NCBI RefSeq assembly: GCF_008831285.2
Contig: NC_045149.1
Coordinates: 12,652,629-12,716,628 of the forward strand
Direction of reading: 5' to 3'
DNA from: Nymphaea colorata
Taxonomy: Eukaryota; Streptophyta; Magnoliopsida; Nymphaeales; Nymphaeaceae
Length of the DNA stretch: 64,000 nt
This document shows positions 1 through 12,280 of the stretch, in pieces. The translations under genes were made by a program, and so were the position numbers. The notes beneath the pieces were generated by a model. The model was not told the DNA's origin. It saw only the letters and a list, made by a program, of their open reading frames with translations, and did no database searches. The first letter of the stretch is position 1; every line of letters starts with the position of its first letter.

Positions 1-144
1 TTTTAATACTGAAAATTGAAATTGTGAATAAAGGTTATAACATGTCCGGTTAGTTTCCCAAGCTTTTGTAAAATCAGCTGCAGTTGGTTGGCACCAATAA
101 TAGTGCCGTAATGTTGCCAACCTAAAAAAGAAGTAAAAGCCCTT

Positions 145-199
<55 letters not shown>

Positions 200-1864
200 G
201 TGTGTAATAAGATCGTCTGCAGCTCATTTGCTTCTTTCGGTTTCAGTTTTTATGTCGTGACACAGACCAGATATCAAAACTTTATTTTATTACATGCTGT
301 GTTGTGAAAAATATGCTGCTCTGGTATGCTATCTACCAAATCGGTGCAAGTCTGTTGGCTGGCATTAACTAAATCACATGCACCTGCTATCTACGCCTTC
401 AGTTGGCCCCATCCATTTATTCCCGAGGCAAGTGAGGGAAATAATATGGTTAAAATCGGCTCTCTGTTCAAAGAAAATTTTAAAAAATTCAATCAAGCAA
501 ACTAAATTAAGGTGAAAAAGACTTTACCTCGTTAAAAGAACATTTAACAATCTGAAGAGCATTTACGGGGTGGGTGTAAACGCCGTTTTGGAGGTAAAAT
601 ATTGTTTTTGCAATGCTTGGGTGACATCAGAACCTAACTTTTTAAATTCATTAAAAAACTCACAAAAACTAGTTTCAACAAATTAGATTTTCAGGGTGTC
701 ATCCCAATGCACTTCTATTTTTTGTGAAAACCACTTGTGAAAATTTAGTTTTTTAATCAGTTTGTACAATTTGGTTCATGTATTTGAATGATATGACAAA
801 AAATTAAGATTTCACTTTCTAAGACCTGGTTTTTGTTTGGATGACAGAAATAAGTTTTTGAAACTTGGATGACAGTTTTACTGCAGTCGAAGGTTAATTC
901 AACACCACCGGACGTAGTCTAAAAGATAAAACACCACAACTAATAATGGTCATATGTTTTAATTTACAGTCTCTTGTTGCTTAATATATGACTCTTATAT
1001 GCTGTTTGCCATAGTCAAAGTGACAAGAAAAATGAACTTCCATTAAAGTTGTTAATGTCAAACTATAGCACGTGGGTTGGTGGTAAGAAAAATATGTAAA
1101 AAATGTAAATGCTCCCCAGGTACCAACCTTTATCTTGACTGATAAACAATGTTTTGCTGGCGAACACAGTTTCTCAGGAAATTTGTCTGGTCCGCTAAAC
1201 TAATATATTGGTCCAAAAAAAGCCTGCTTCAGATATACATTCCAAACTTAGCAGATTAAGGTGAAAGTTCAAAGTCCAATGAAAATGTAGAAGGGGAAAT
1301 TCTCTTTCTTTTTTGGTGAGAATTTTGATATCATATCCATCCTTACATGTTCGATTGAAAAGTTATGCATGTAAAGTAAGTATGGCGCACGAGGTTTTGT
1401 CAATCTAAAAAGAATAAATGAGTATTATCAAATTATAACATGTGTAATTTATGTAACAAACATTTAAAATGTTGCTACCAGAACTGATGCAGTAACTATA
1501 CTGTTTTTCCATTCATTTGATCCCAAAAAGCTGATTCAAATTGGTCCCGATCAGATTCTGTCAAAGCTGAATGCCGAAGAACGCTGTCAAAGCTGAATGG
1601 AGAAAATAAATGAATATAGAAAATGCCATTAATGGTTAAACCTATTCTCCATGAAAATGTATAGTGAGGATTTTAGACAAGTTTAGAATGTGATTTAATA
1701 GTTAGTCTAACTCTGTCGATGTTGTACATAATGTATGAGGTGCTTAAGGGAAATGTAAAGTGCAATTATTGATGGAGCAGATTATTTGTTCGGGCCATAA
1801 GTGCATGTTTGTGAGCATCACTCCATTTGATAGTTAAAAGGAAAATATGGCATTTTGCATCTTG
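1..1864. other. Gene-free AT-rich sequence
   Basis: No reading frame here looks like a gene. The only structured item is a (TC)n microsatellite at about 146-195. The apparent short minus-strand ORF over it is an Arg-Glu repeat made by the microsatellite. The rest is AT-rich intergenic sequence in which I see nothing recognisable. Confidence 0.6.
146..195. repeat. (TC)n microsatellite
   Basis: An uninterrupted run of about 25 TC dinucleotides, followed by a short GTGTGT tail. Confidence 0.95.
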
Positions 1865-2039
1865 TAGGGGCCGTTTGGTAACAATAACACATTATTACTA
1901 TCTCATGAATCTGCCTCAAACAATGAAGTAGATTCATGAAACACACACTTGTTACAGTATTCATAAATTTGGCACATTTTTAGGGTAGGCTCATGATATA
2001 GCAAGCAACAGAGTGTTAATATTACCAAACAACCCCTTA
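1865..2039. mobile_element. MITE-like element, about 175 bp
   Basis: The left end reads TAGGGGCCGTTTGGTAACA and the right end is its near inverse, TATTACCAAACAACCCCTTA. This gives terminal inverted repeats of about 25 bp with a few mismatches. The interior is non-coding. Ends beginning GGGGC-GTTTGG are common in plant MITEs derived from hAT or Harbinger elements. No clear target-site duplication is visible, so the superfamily is not assigned. Confidence 0.65.
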
Positions 2040-3560
2040 AATTTCCAAGTTGTACTCACTCACGTTTACAATTTGTCCTCTTACTCCAAATACCCCCATC
2101 TCCCTCCTTATTTTGCACTCTTTTATTTTCTATTTATTTTTTGACCGTCCCTTTATCTTCAAAGAAGTATTGGTTGACTTGGATTGTAAACTACCATCAC
2201 TGACACATGGTGCTCTTCATGGGTTTAAAGAATGTTTTTTTGTTCTTTACGTATTCGGTTTATTGAATGTTGACATATTCGAAATTTTGTTTACTATCTT
2301 TTTCTCAATCAGGTTTCAAGTTGGAACCCTAAAAGGAAATTATACATCATATCAAAGAAAACAAGAAATTTGACAATTTCATCCAAATCTATCATTTTAA
2401 TTACATCCTTCCCAAACTAAAAAAGAGGGCTTTTAACTTTCAACCAATGGTGAGCTTTTCCTTCCAATCACCCAATTCAAGTCAAAGGTGAAGATCAAAG
2501 TCATCCTCAACTTTTATTTAATTTTTTTTAAAAAACCTATTTCATGGTGGGTGGTGGGGTTCACTGACGAAATCTTGTTCAAGTTTTTTTTTGCTATTGT
2601 AGCACTGGGCTTCTTCACTTTCCACATGACTTCCAGTGGGAACATTACTAGCAATAGCTTCGACGACCTCCGGAAGCAAGATTTCTGTCAACTGCTACAC
2701 CATGATCCCACACAATGTTACACTACACGACATCCAATAACTGCTATACAGTAGTCTGACAACTATTCTCATCCAGTGATACCTCCTGTATGGTGGCAAC
2801 TCCTCCATTGACACATCTGACAAGGTCAATCTTACTCAAACAATAAAATCTTACACAAGTCTAAAGCTTTTTAAATTTTCTTGTTTATTCCCTAAAAATT
2901 TAGGGCTTTACTATAAATCGTGGTTGCATAATCTAATTTCTTATCAATCTGTTTCATAATTTATCAATTGGTGTTATTCTTATCAATTTCTTGTATTAGA
3001 TGATCTATGTTTGTTTCACCATATTGTTTATGCCCTGGTTTCGTTGATTGTGTTATGTGTAACCAGGCCTATTGTTCTTTTTATTCTCCTAAGTAAATAT
3101 ACAATTTGCAGTTTAATTAGTGTTTATTTTTGTAATGTAATAAAATTGTATATCATGTATTGCTAGTAGTCATGATTTCAGTTTTCAGTGAATTTATGTG
3201 ACTCTTGAATCTCTGGGTTTTAAGTATTAACATGCAATTATATCATCGTGTGATACTGTGGTTATACCGAAATCATCATTAGTGTTGCTAATTACTGTAG
3301 TCTATATCTTTGTAATTGTATTATCATGTATGAATAACAACGATGAGTCTATGCCCATGAGACTCTTCAATCTTCATTTGTTGTGGAGTGTGGAGACTAT
3401 ACAACATACAATGTTTTTTTCACATAGTGATGTGTTATAAAATTTATGATTAGTGTTGTTATAATGTACAATTAGTGTATAATATTTAAATGTCAAAGTT
3501 TTTTTAATACATTTTACGTTCTTTATCTATTGTAATGTTGTTAAATTTGAATTTTCAATT
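2040..3560. other. Gene-free AT-rich sequence
   Basis: Low-complexity AT-rich DNA. Short ORFs at 2050-2373, 2488-2754 and 3258-3440 have no family features or coding-like composition. It may be the 5' part of the decayed transposon that follows, but no domain is visible. Confidence 0.5.
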
Positions 3561-3639
3561 TTGAAATTTGAAGGTAAAAAGATACCTAGTAAGGGAAAAG
3601 AAAAAAACATTGCTTCAAAATGTCCAATAACAAGATCTT

Positions 3640-5840
3640 TTTAATCTACTGTGAATAATATTACAAATACACAATCAAATATAAGGTCATGTTCACAACC
3701 AAGTGTAGTATATGCAAATAAAAAACAACCATTGTGGAATGAAATTCAAGTTATCATAAAAGATGCAAAAATGTACGCGTTGTATGTGAATATTGTCAGG
3801 ATTCAACTGTTGGATAAGGATGGAGGCACATCTTCTGAAGTTATCAAATTTTTGAATTTGAGCATGACATACAGTTCCTCCAAAAAATTATAGGGAGTTC
3901 AAGAAGTTGCAAGTGTGATGTGACACAATTCAATGCAAGAAATCAAGTTCTAGTGGAAAAAATACTTTCATGTCTCTTAAGGGCGTGATAAGAACAAAAA
4001 GACATGTAAGAATACTTTGGAGACATGTTTTAAGTCATATAAAAAAACATAATTAGATATATTGGTTAGCAAATTTTTCTTTTTCAACTACATTTCTTTC
4101 AACTTAACTAGAAATCCTTATTAAAAAAAGTTTGCACTTGCGGTTGTAAATAGCAAATTGGCTGGGTATCTACCTCCAAGCTCTAGTAAATTGATTGGTA
4201 TCTACCTTCAAGCCCAAAAAGATTGTGAACATCAATTCTTAAAAATGCAAAGAATGAAGTCTAACAAAATTTAGCTAGTACAATGTTTAAATGGAATTCA
4301 ACTAGTGTATCCATCATTTCTAATGGATGGATAGACATTTAAAGGCAACCACTAATTAATTTTTATTATTAGAGTTAGTGTTTTTTCATATAGTTGATTC
4401 ATTTGAGGAGTATAAAAATACTAAATATTTAAAATAATGTTTTGTAGAAGTCATCAATGTAGTTGGCTGGCCCTGATAAGCTAATATACAGATCATAATA
4501 GATAATGCTATTGTCCACAAGAGTGCAAGATTAAGTTTGAGAAGTTTTTCTCATGCATTTTGGACTTCATGCATTGGATATACTTTAAATCTAACAAGGA
4601 AGGACATATGCAGTCTACCAAATGAAGAAGAACATACTTGAGGGCATAAATTATTTTTCATGGATTGAAGATTTAAAAAGAGATGCAAAAAATATCAAGA
4701 ATTTCATTCTTCCAACATGCATTGTCACTTTTCAGTAGTTTTTCAAACTTGAGATCATTGAAGGTTGTTGACACAAGATTTGCTTTCAACATTATTAAGT
4801 TGAAAAGTTTCTATATGTAAGGCAAACATTAGTTCATATAGTGGCTCACAATGGTTGGAGCTTCTATTATGCTGAAAATGAGATTAGAGCTCAAGTAGTT
4901 AAGAACATTATTTTGTATTATAAACGGTGGAATAGATTGACATACTTTTTAGAGTTCACAAAAAAATTTTGGTATATGATTGAACAAATTCAGTTTATAG
5001 TTTTGAAACATGAAAAAAAATGTATTGCACTTGTTAATTCAAAGTTATTTTATTTTATTTTATAATTCAATATTAGTAGAAAACGAGGATAAAAGTAATA
5101 CTTCTTTGCATTGCGTGACTCACTTTTTAAATCCTAAATATTGTAGTAGAAAATAGTTGCAAGGAACTCCTGAACGTGTCGCTCCAAATCAGGATCATGA
5201 AATATCAAAAAGTAAAATATCTTGCATGGAGAGATTTTATCCAGATCATCCCTATATTACAAAAGAAATATAAATATTAAAAGTTCAATTCTAAATGATT
5301 TGATATAAAGGTAGCAAGAAAAAATGAAAATCTAAGTCCTTTCAATTGGTCGTCAGCACATGGATTGGAAATGCCAACACTCCAAAATTTGCAATGAAAT
5401 TATTAAGTCTATTACATCATATTACATCATCATGTTATAAAAAAAATTGAAGCATATATTCTTATATACATAATATTAAAATCAACAAACTCACTAGCAA
5501 GTGTGTGTAATCCTTAGTTTATGTGCATTCCAATTTGCATCTACTTTCAAGAAAAGAAAGGAGTATATGTATTGCACATTTGATATTTTTTAATGTTATT
5601 TTTTCATTCAATGTTTCAAATTTAAATTTTTCTTCTTATAACAAATGCAGTTATTGATCGTCTCAATATTGAGATGTCGACCCAGAAGAATTCGATTTTG
5701 AAGGAGAGCAATTGCATAATGCTGGCATGTGTTTAATTGATCATGTTATTCCATCAAATGACTTTGGTGATGATATGGATTTCAAATGAAAGTATTGAAG
5801 ATAATCAAAATATCAATGAATTGTGATGAAAGCATGAAGT
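3640..5840 (+). pseudogene. Decayed hAT-superfamily transposase (DUF659 type)
   Basis: Translating the three + frames gives, in order, pieces that match the layout of plant DUF659 hAT transposases. At 4100-4250 there is a stretch with an NLTRNPY-like motif followed by GYLPPSSSKL. At 4300-4340 there is a PSFLMDGWTFKG-like segment. At 4445-4600 a segment resembles the conserved 'ITDNA...HAFWT.C..HTLNLALK' region. At 4760-5000 a VDTRFA segment leads into the piece NGWSFYYAENEIRAQVV. At 5335-5410 there is a remnant of the C-terminal hATC dimerisation region. Many stop codons and frame changes separate the pieces, so it cannot make a transposase. An N-terminal BED zinc finger is not recognisable. 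The family call rests on remembered motif order. Exact ends and terminal inverted repeats were not found. Confidence 0.7.
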
Positions 5841-8800
5841 TTTTTTTTTTTTGCCAGTTGTTGAATGAACAATTTTTAGGACAAAGATTTTTGGTTTTTA
5901 ACTGTTATTCTATCAAGCTAGTGAATTTGATGGAACAACCCTTATGAGTTATGAATCTAGTCCTTGTTAATTTCTAATTGTTATTTTTTAATTATTATTT
6001 ATTTTCTTGTTGAATAATATATAATATATAGCTGCACCAGGCAGTTTTTTGCACCTACATTGGCAACTGCACTTTGCATCCATGTGAAAGGTAGTAGCTA
6101 TGAAGTTGTCATCCACTGAACAAAAGATACAATCAGTTGAGGCAATGATGCAGCCGGTTGAGTAGACCCCTTTGGAAAGGCATAATCCAACAAATTGCTA
6201 GTAGCCAAGCATGTGATATACGCAACTGACGTTGTAATGTAGCCAAAGGAGCAGAGACCCTCCTCATTGTCAATGGTTAGTTTGACTTCATCCACTCATC
6301 ATCAGATGCAAACCAGTGTAGTTAACAAAAGGTACTTGTTGTTGGAAGGGGTTATCAAGTATCCACCCATTAAATTTTAGGAGAAGGGCATGTCTGACCC
6401 AACATAGATGGAAAAATTGGAGTCACTGCAAAGGCATCCTGCTGGTAACAGAAAGCAACGGATCACTTTCGAGGAATTACCATTGCAAAAATTTTCATTT
6501 AGCTAGGGAATAAGCCAAGAGAGCAAAACATGTCCAAGAATGCTAATTTTAAGGAGAAAATGAAAAATAAATTTAAAAGTTGAGGAAGAAAAGAGAACCA
6601 AATAAGAAGAGAACGGAAAACCATGTTATGTACATGGATCATGAGGGGATGCCTATAAGGAAGATAAGGAAGACAAAGACAAAAATTTAGAGGATAAAAA
6701 TGATTTAGTCAAGGTTTTGAGAGAGTAGAGGAGGAAAAGCCATGCGTCAAAAGGGGTTCCATGGAGAGGGTGATAGCAAATGGGGAGACATTGGATAACA
6801 AGAATCCTAATGACATCTGCATTTGGTGAGAGTTATTTGTTTTTGTCCTTTGATGTTGCTTTGCTTGTTCTAAGCAGTGTTAAAATCAAGAGGAATCAGT
6901 TTTAATCAACATGTAGAGCCAAGTTGACCCTTGATTTATTTGCTTCAAAGGCCAACTTGTGAGCTGTTTAAATCGAATGGTTTTTGCATGAATCACTTAA
7001 ATTGGAATGAAATGGGTGATTCAACTCATGATGAGCAAGAGGTTAACAACCCTCAACTCGAAAAAAGGTCCAAAAGTTCCCCCATTCCTCATGCCCCCAG
7101 GGTCCTGTGATGCATCGGCATCAGTCATGGCAGCAGTATACCCTTTAACTTAAGCACCGTGTTCCACCACTTAAGACATAAAAGTATATTACCCATGTGA
7201 ATGGAACATGATGCCTACTTTTTCGCAGGCTCTCAGCCCCACCAGCTATGCTGTGCTTTTGAGGCAGTAGGGTGATTTCAACTCAGAATCACCTAATTTT
7301 GCTGGAGATAATTAGAAAATGACACAATGTCCTTTCATTGTATTTTCATCATTTGACTCCCCTTTCCAGTTTCAACATTCACTCGAGCAGCCTCTTGTGT
7401 TTGTAGCAGAAGAGCAATAGCAGCTGCCTTCGGCCTTCCATTTTGGCATCAATTGGCGTTAGACAACCCCGATGTCTTTATGTACTCCTTGAAAAATCAG
7501 TTTCCCATCCCCAAGGTTGTGAATCATGTTCTTCTTCTCCATTACTAGAAATCTATTTTCCCATCCCATGTTTACGAATCGTGATAGTTATGCCTTGTCC
7601 TCTCATCCACCACTAGAAAATCTATTTTTCCCTCCAGCTAATGTTGTCCCTATGTTTCATCTCTCTTCATGTTCACTGTGGGCTTCATGGTGCCGACTCT
7701 ATAATGCTCATGAGCTTACAAATTTATGAAAATTCTTACGATCGAGCAAAGAATGTGGGTTCATTTTTCTGTTTACTGTATTGTTTCAAAGGATGAACCT
7801 CAAATTTACGGAACTATTACAAGACTGGAAAAGGTACTGAGGTTAATAAACCAAGAAATATGAGAATTAAATAGCCAATTCGATGGATGAAACCTAACTT
7901 GAAGATACATATATTTTAGGCAATTGGGCTTATTTAACTTAGATCAGGTTTAAAACAGCTAAAGTTAAATTTTGGAAAAGAAAATATTTTGCTCAAGTAT
8001 ATTTTCCACATTGAAACTTTAGTCTTTTAAGCATATTTTTGAAAATTTCATTTTAAGATTAATATTTTATATAATTTAGTTCGTTTTTTTTTCCAAATGT
8101 ATGAGCATCATTTTTATTATAGTAAGTGTGTATAGTAGTCTCTTTTAAAGGGTAGGAAGATAACTATCTATAATACTGTTTGAGGCATACTTTTTTTTTT
8201 TTCCTATGGGCATGCATCAAAATTTAACTGCATATTAGTCCCTTTTAAAAGGGAGGAAATTCCTACAATAGCGTGTGGAAGCGCTAGATTTTGTGACTAT
8301 GCTTTGGCATGTTTCAAAACTTAACTTTGATGTTTCGAATGACAAATAAGAACTTCGTCTTGACTTTTGTAAATCACGCTAGGTCGTGAAAAATAGATGC
8401 GGTTCACAGATCTTCTTTAACCCAAATTGGATATTTCTTAACATAACCTAGAATGTCACTCAAACAATTTTGAAGCTGCATTATGATTTCACAACTCTAA
8501 AAAACATTGGAAGGTGAGTGTTTTCCAGAAAGTATTTCAAAGTGATCAACTTCACTTTTTCTTAGAAGGGATTATATGTGAATTTTCTTCATGTTATGGG
8601 GAACTGCCATTCTTGGTGTGGCATAGTTTGCTTGTTTCCTTATGATTCTATGCCAAATTTTTACTATTTTGTTATTTTTGCAATATTCTTTATTTATTAT
8701 TATTGTTATTACTAATGATTAATTTTTGATTTATTTCTTAAGTTGAAAATTTGTATTTTTAGTTAATCTGATTCACTATCAATTTTGATCCTAAATTCAC

Positions 8801-9015
8801 TGAATCGCTTAGCTTTCCAATTCGATTTAGAATTTGATTTTGATGTCGGTTCTAATTTGTTGGCATTGGAATGGCAATTGTTTGTGAATTTTGCAGCTGA
8901 TATTAAAAATATTGCAGGCATTAGAACGAAATTTTGTTGCTGATAATAATGCTTAGTTGATGTAATTAGAATGACACTCTAATCACTACAACAGTTCCCT
9001 CAATTGCTGACGGAT
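5841..9015. other. Gene-free sequence with one degenerate duplication
   Basis: No gene is supported. The ORFs at 6098-6295 (-) and 7526-7729 (+) lack any domain or codon signature. Two roughly 95-bp stretches at about 8133-8228 and 8236-8325 are diverged direct copies. Both contain a CTTTTAAA/AGGG core and end in a CATG...CAAAA.TTAACT motif. The remainder shows nothing recognisable. Confidence 0.5.
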
Positions 9016-9020
9016 CTGGG

Positions 9021-9197
9021 CAGTGGCGGAGCCACATGATGGCTAGCGTGGGCAGTTGCCCACACCAGCTTCACATTGTTTACTTATTTTTATGTTAATA
9101 ATTTCATATATTTAGTTGTTTATACATATGGGTGCCCCTTAAAACTTAAGGTTATTGAACTAGTGCCTCCACCACCCAAAATTTCTGGCTCCGCAAG
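9021..9197. mobile_element. Short inverted-end repeat, GTGGCGGAGCCA family (copy 1)
   Basis: It starts CAGTGGCGGAGCCA, has an internal GGGCAGTTGCCCACACC palindrome near the left end and a GGGTGCCCCTTAAAA motif near the right end, and finishes with TTTCTGGCTCCGC. The ends are inverted copies of each other. The same parts recur at 9711, 15278, 16405, 26172 and 27920. No coding sequence is present. It is a non-autonomous element of unassigned superfamily. Confidence 0.7.
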
Positions 9198-9710
9198 TGG
9201 CTTTGGCCGTCGGCAAATGATAAGCTGACAGCTACTTTGGTGTTGGAAATTATCAAAATTGTAGTTCTTGTGGATGTGTATTGTATCTTGAGTCCAAACA
9301 AACCAAACCATTCAACTAATCTTGGTCGTAAGTGTTAATCTCAAGGATGAATTTTAGTGACTTTTTATTAGTAATGTAAAAATTGGTTCGTAAATCCATT
9401 TTTGAGTCCACCGACAATCGGCCATGGAATCAAATTGGTCTGCCTTCAATGCAATTCAAATCGGCCAATTCATCCTAACTTGTAAGATAGATCCAATCAC
9501 TTAGCTTCTTGGTGACACGCAAAACTTGAAATGAGTTCTGTCATTACATTTTTAAGTGAAGAACTAGAAAATAAAATTTTGTTGACCTAAAAATTAAATT
9601 TATGTATCTAGAACTCTGTTCCACATTTTACATTTCTTGAAAGACATTTTTGTCTCCTTAATTCCTTTTGGCAAACTTAAATTTTAGGGGTAAGGGGCCA
9701 TAGGTCTGTG

Positions 9711-9880
9711 CAGTGGCGGAGCCAGACATATTTGGCCGAGGGCCACTCACTATATATTTGAATTTGAAGGGCATTTTGTATGTAAACATACAAAAATTTA
9801 AAGTTAACGAATTGCAAATAAGGGATTTTTATTGGACTGTATGGGCAATTGCCCACACACTCCCACATGTGACCGAGGCC
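9711..9880. mobile_element. GTGGCGGAGCCA family (copy 2, inner part inverted)
   Basis: It begins CAGTGGCGGAGCCAGA. The internal landmarks then come in reverse order compared with the copy at 9021: an AAGGGCATTTTGTATGT block first, and the GGGCAATTGCCCACAC palindrome at the far end. This copy is therefore inserted in the opposite direction. The right boundary is approximate. Confidence 0.6.
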
Positions 9881-10252
9881 CCTCGCCTTTACATTTTTTT
9901 CTTTGTGGAGTGCCCATGATCTTCATCCTCTTTCTTCCATTTCCATGTTTCTGACTTTATTTACATCCTCTTTGTCACCTTGCTGTGGGTTGACAACTCC
10001 CTAGCCCTTGACAAATGAGTTTGCGGATGTTGATTAATCTATAACAAGATTTATTGATTAATTTATAAACATAAGATTTATTTTTGATGAAGTTGATTGT
10101 ACATGTAATCAACTTGCTTTTTGTTTCTTTAATTTTTCTAAACGAGATCTATAGAGTTGGAGAGACGCAGCTACCTAACGGCCTAGATCTGTTCCAAAAA
10201 CAACTCGTGGCCCAAAAGTTTCAAAAATATCTCTCCTCAGAATGCCAATCGC

Positions 10253-10254
10253 GA

Positions 10255-10302
<48 letters not shown>
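10253..10302. repeat. (TA)n microsatellite
   Basis: About 25 TA repeats, interrupted once by CA. Confidence 0.9.
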
Positions 10303-10303
<1 letters not shown>

Positions 10304-10944
10304 CCAACGGGCCAACATCTATGGCCAGATGGTCATTTTTATATTTTATAATGGTAAAAGTAGTCCCAAAAAATGCATTCCATTTGATTGGGCACGGTTT
10401 TTAGCTACTAAATAAATCATTTACGTCAATTTTTAATTCTCGTACAATATAAAGTTATCCGGCCATTAGCCAAGTGATTTAGTGTGTGTCTATATATATA
10501 AAGTGGAACTCCATCGAATCCGCATCTCAGGCATGACTTCTCTCTCTTGAAATGATCAGATTCCATTCTAGACACGCTTAGAAATTAAATCAGGGAAAGA
10601 AATCTTGATTTTAAGCTTAAAATATATGATTTTTAGATTGAAAGGGGCTGCCGTGGAAAAGCATGGACCGTCCATCATTTTTGTTCTCGTTTTCTGCTAG
10701 ATTCCGCCGAGGTCCAGCCTTCTCCATCCAAATTATGAGAGAGAGAGAGAGATCAAGAATAACTCCCGGAGAAGACAAGATTCGGGTCGATTCTTGCTGC
10801 TGCTTCTTCTTTCTTTTTTTTTTTTCTTTTTTTTTTTCAAGGTTAAAACGGGCACTTTGCTTCCATCTGCCCATTACAAACATTGAAAATGATCCGAGCC
10901 GTCCATTCAACTCAAATCGAATGGCCAGAATGGGTCCACTTTTG

Positions 10945-10990
<46 letters not shown>
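10945..10990. repeat. (TA)n microsatellite
   Basis: About 22 uninterrupted TA repeats. Confidence 0.95.
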
Positions 10991-10992
<2 letters not shown>

Positions 10993-11786
10993 TACTCTAA
11001 ATATCCCACGTCACGTTGGCAGGTCTGTACACTCTTTTTTTCATATAAAGAAGTACGTAAAGGTGTTAGAATCGATTGTAAAGTTAGTAGCTTGAACGTA
11101 CTAATATAAATTTAAATGTTAGGTGTATTTAGGCAATTTAAAAGTAAAGAGGATGTAATTTTTTTTTTGCTAAAAGGCTACATTTTTTAGAATTTCAGAC
11201 ATTTCTTAGCTGGTAAATATTCCAAAATAAATGAATTCGTTTTTTGTTTATTTAAATTCAACAAATTGCTATATATAATATCTTTTGGCATAAAGCAACC
11301 TTCACGGGTTAATCATGATTTATTATTTTGCTATTTTACGAGGACCTTCATTCAAGTAATTCATTCAAGTAATCAGCTCAACCCTTCATCCCTTTATAGT
11401 ATAGGGTAGGCTTTTGGTAGTGTGGTGTGTTGTCCTCACCCTACTTCAACTTGTACATGAATGCTCCACGACTCTTTCTTTGCAATATAAAAAGTTGATG
11501 ATTGGATGATCAAGATTTTGTCCATATATAAATCCTGCATAAAAACTGAGCACAAGTTTGGCTGGTTAAGCTTAAAATTATAATCATTAGCTCCCCTTAA
11601 CAGGAAATTTTTTGGCTGGGGGTCTATTTACACTACTTTATATTGCATCAGGTCATTTATTCACTCTTTATATTTTTGTCTTCTTCGTCAGGCCCATACC
11701 CCGGACAGGGCATAGGGTTGCCAGCTGCCAACACTGCATCCGTCTACAGTGGATAGTCAGCATCTTGAAGGTTATACCAGTCAATG

Positions 11787-11920
11787 GTCATGCTTAGGGG
11801 TGGGCCAGGTAGCGGTCCATCGGGCTTTTATGCCCCTGGCTCGGGTCCGACTGGGCCCAGGCCATGAAAATGGCTTCCAGCAGACCCGCGGTAGTGAAAA
11901 AATTGGGCCGGACCAGATAT

Positions 11921-11951
<31 letters not shown>

Positions 11952-12063
11952 ATATTTTTTAATTTTTTTAAAAGTAACCCTTGCCGGAGCTAAACTGGGC
12001 CAGGCCGAACCTGGCCTGCCAAAATGAGCTGGGTCTGGCCCAATGCTCGCCCTTCGTCATGCT
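11787..12063. mobile_element. hAT-type non-autonomous element with 8-bp target duplication
   Basis: The 8-mer GTCATGCT occurs at 11787-11794 and again at 12056-12063. Between the two copies lie 261 bp that begin TAGGGGTGGGCCAGG and end with an imperfect inverse (GGCCCAATGCTCGCCCTTCG). The interior is rich in GGGCC/GGCCC and contains a (TA)n tract at 11928-11952. An 8-bp duplication with ends close to AGGGGTGGG is typical of hAT elements. There is no coding capacity, so it would depend on a transposase from elsewhere. Confidence 0.75.
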
Positions 12064-12074
12064 CCTATTAATTG

Positions 12075-12277
12075 TCACTTTTGCCGATATTGTCACTTTG
12101 GCCGGTATTAGGGTTTTTGAGGGCCTGACCCACTTTTGCCGGTATTAAGTTTTTTGAAGGCTTGAAATGAACGGTCTCTAACTTTTGCCGGTATTATGTT
12201 TTTGGAGGGCCTGGAATGAACGGTCTCTCACTTTTGCCGGTATTAGGTTTGAGAGGGCCTGAAATGAACGGTCTCAA
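12075..12277 (+). repeat. Tandem repeat, 48-49-bp unit, about 3.5 copies
   Basis: Each unit starts CTTTTGCCGGTATTA, continues with a T-run and GAGGGCCTG, and ends GAAATGAACGGTCTCT. Three nearly full units and a partial first one are visible, a few substitutions apart. No reading frame is conserved across them. Confidence 0.85.
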
Positions 12278-12280
12278 TAT

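Larger units (their letters stand above)
9881..11786. other. Gene-free sequence with (TA)n and polypyrimidine tracts
   Basis: It contains (TA)n tracts at about 10253-10302 and 10945-10990, a short GA run near 10738-10751, and a T/C-rich tract near 10800-10845. The ORFs crossing it (10663-11109 and shadows) read through these simple repeats, giving Tyr-Ile and Phe-rich runs, and are not genes. Confidence 0.6.

Noticed and set aside
10663-11109. A 148-codon + strand ORF
   Set aside because: It reads through a T/C tract and a (TA)n microsatellite (Phe-rich, then Tyr-Ile repeats). No coding signature remains outside them.
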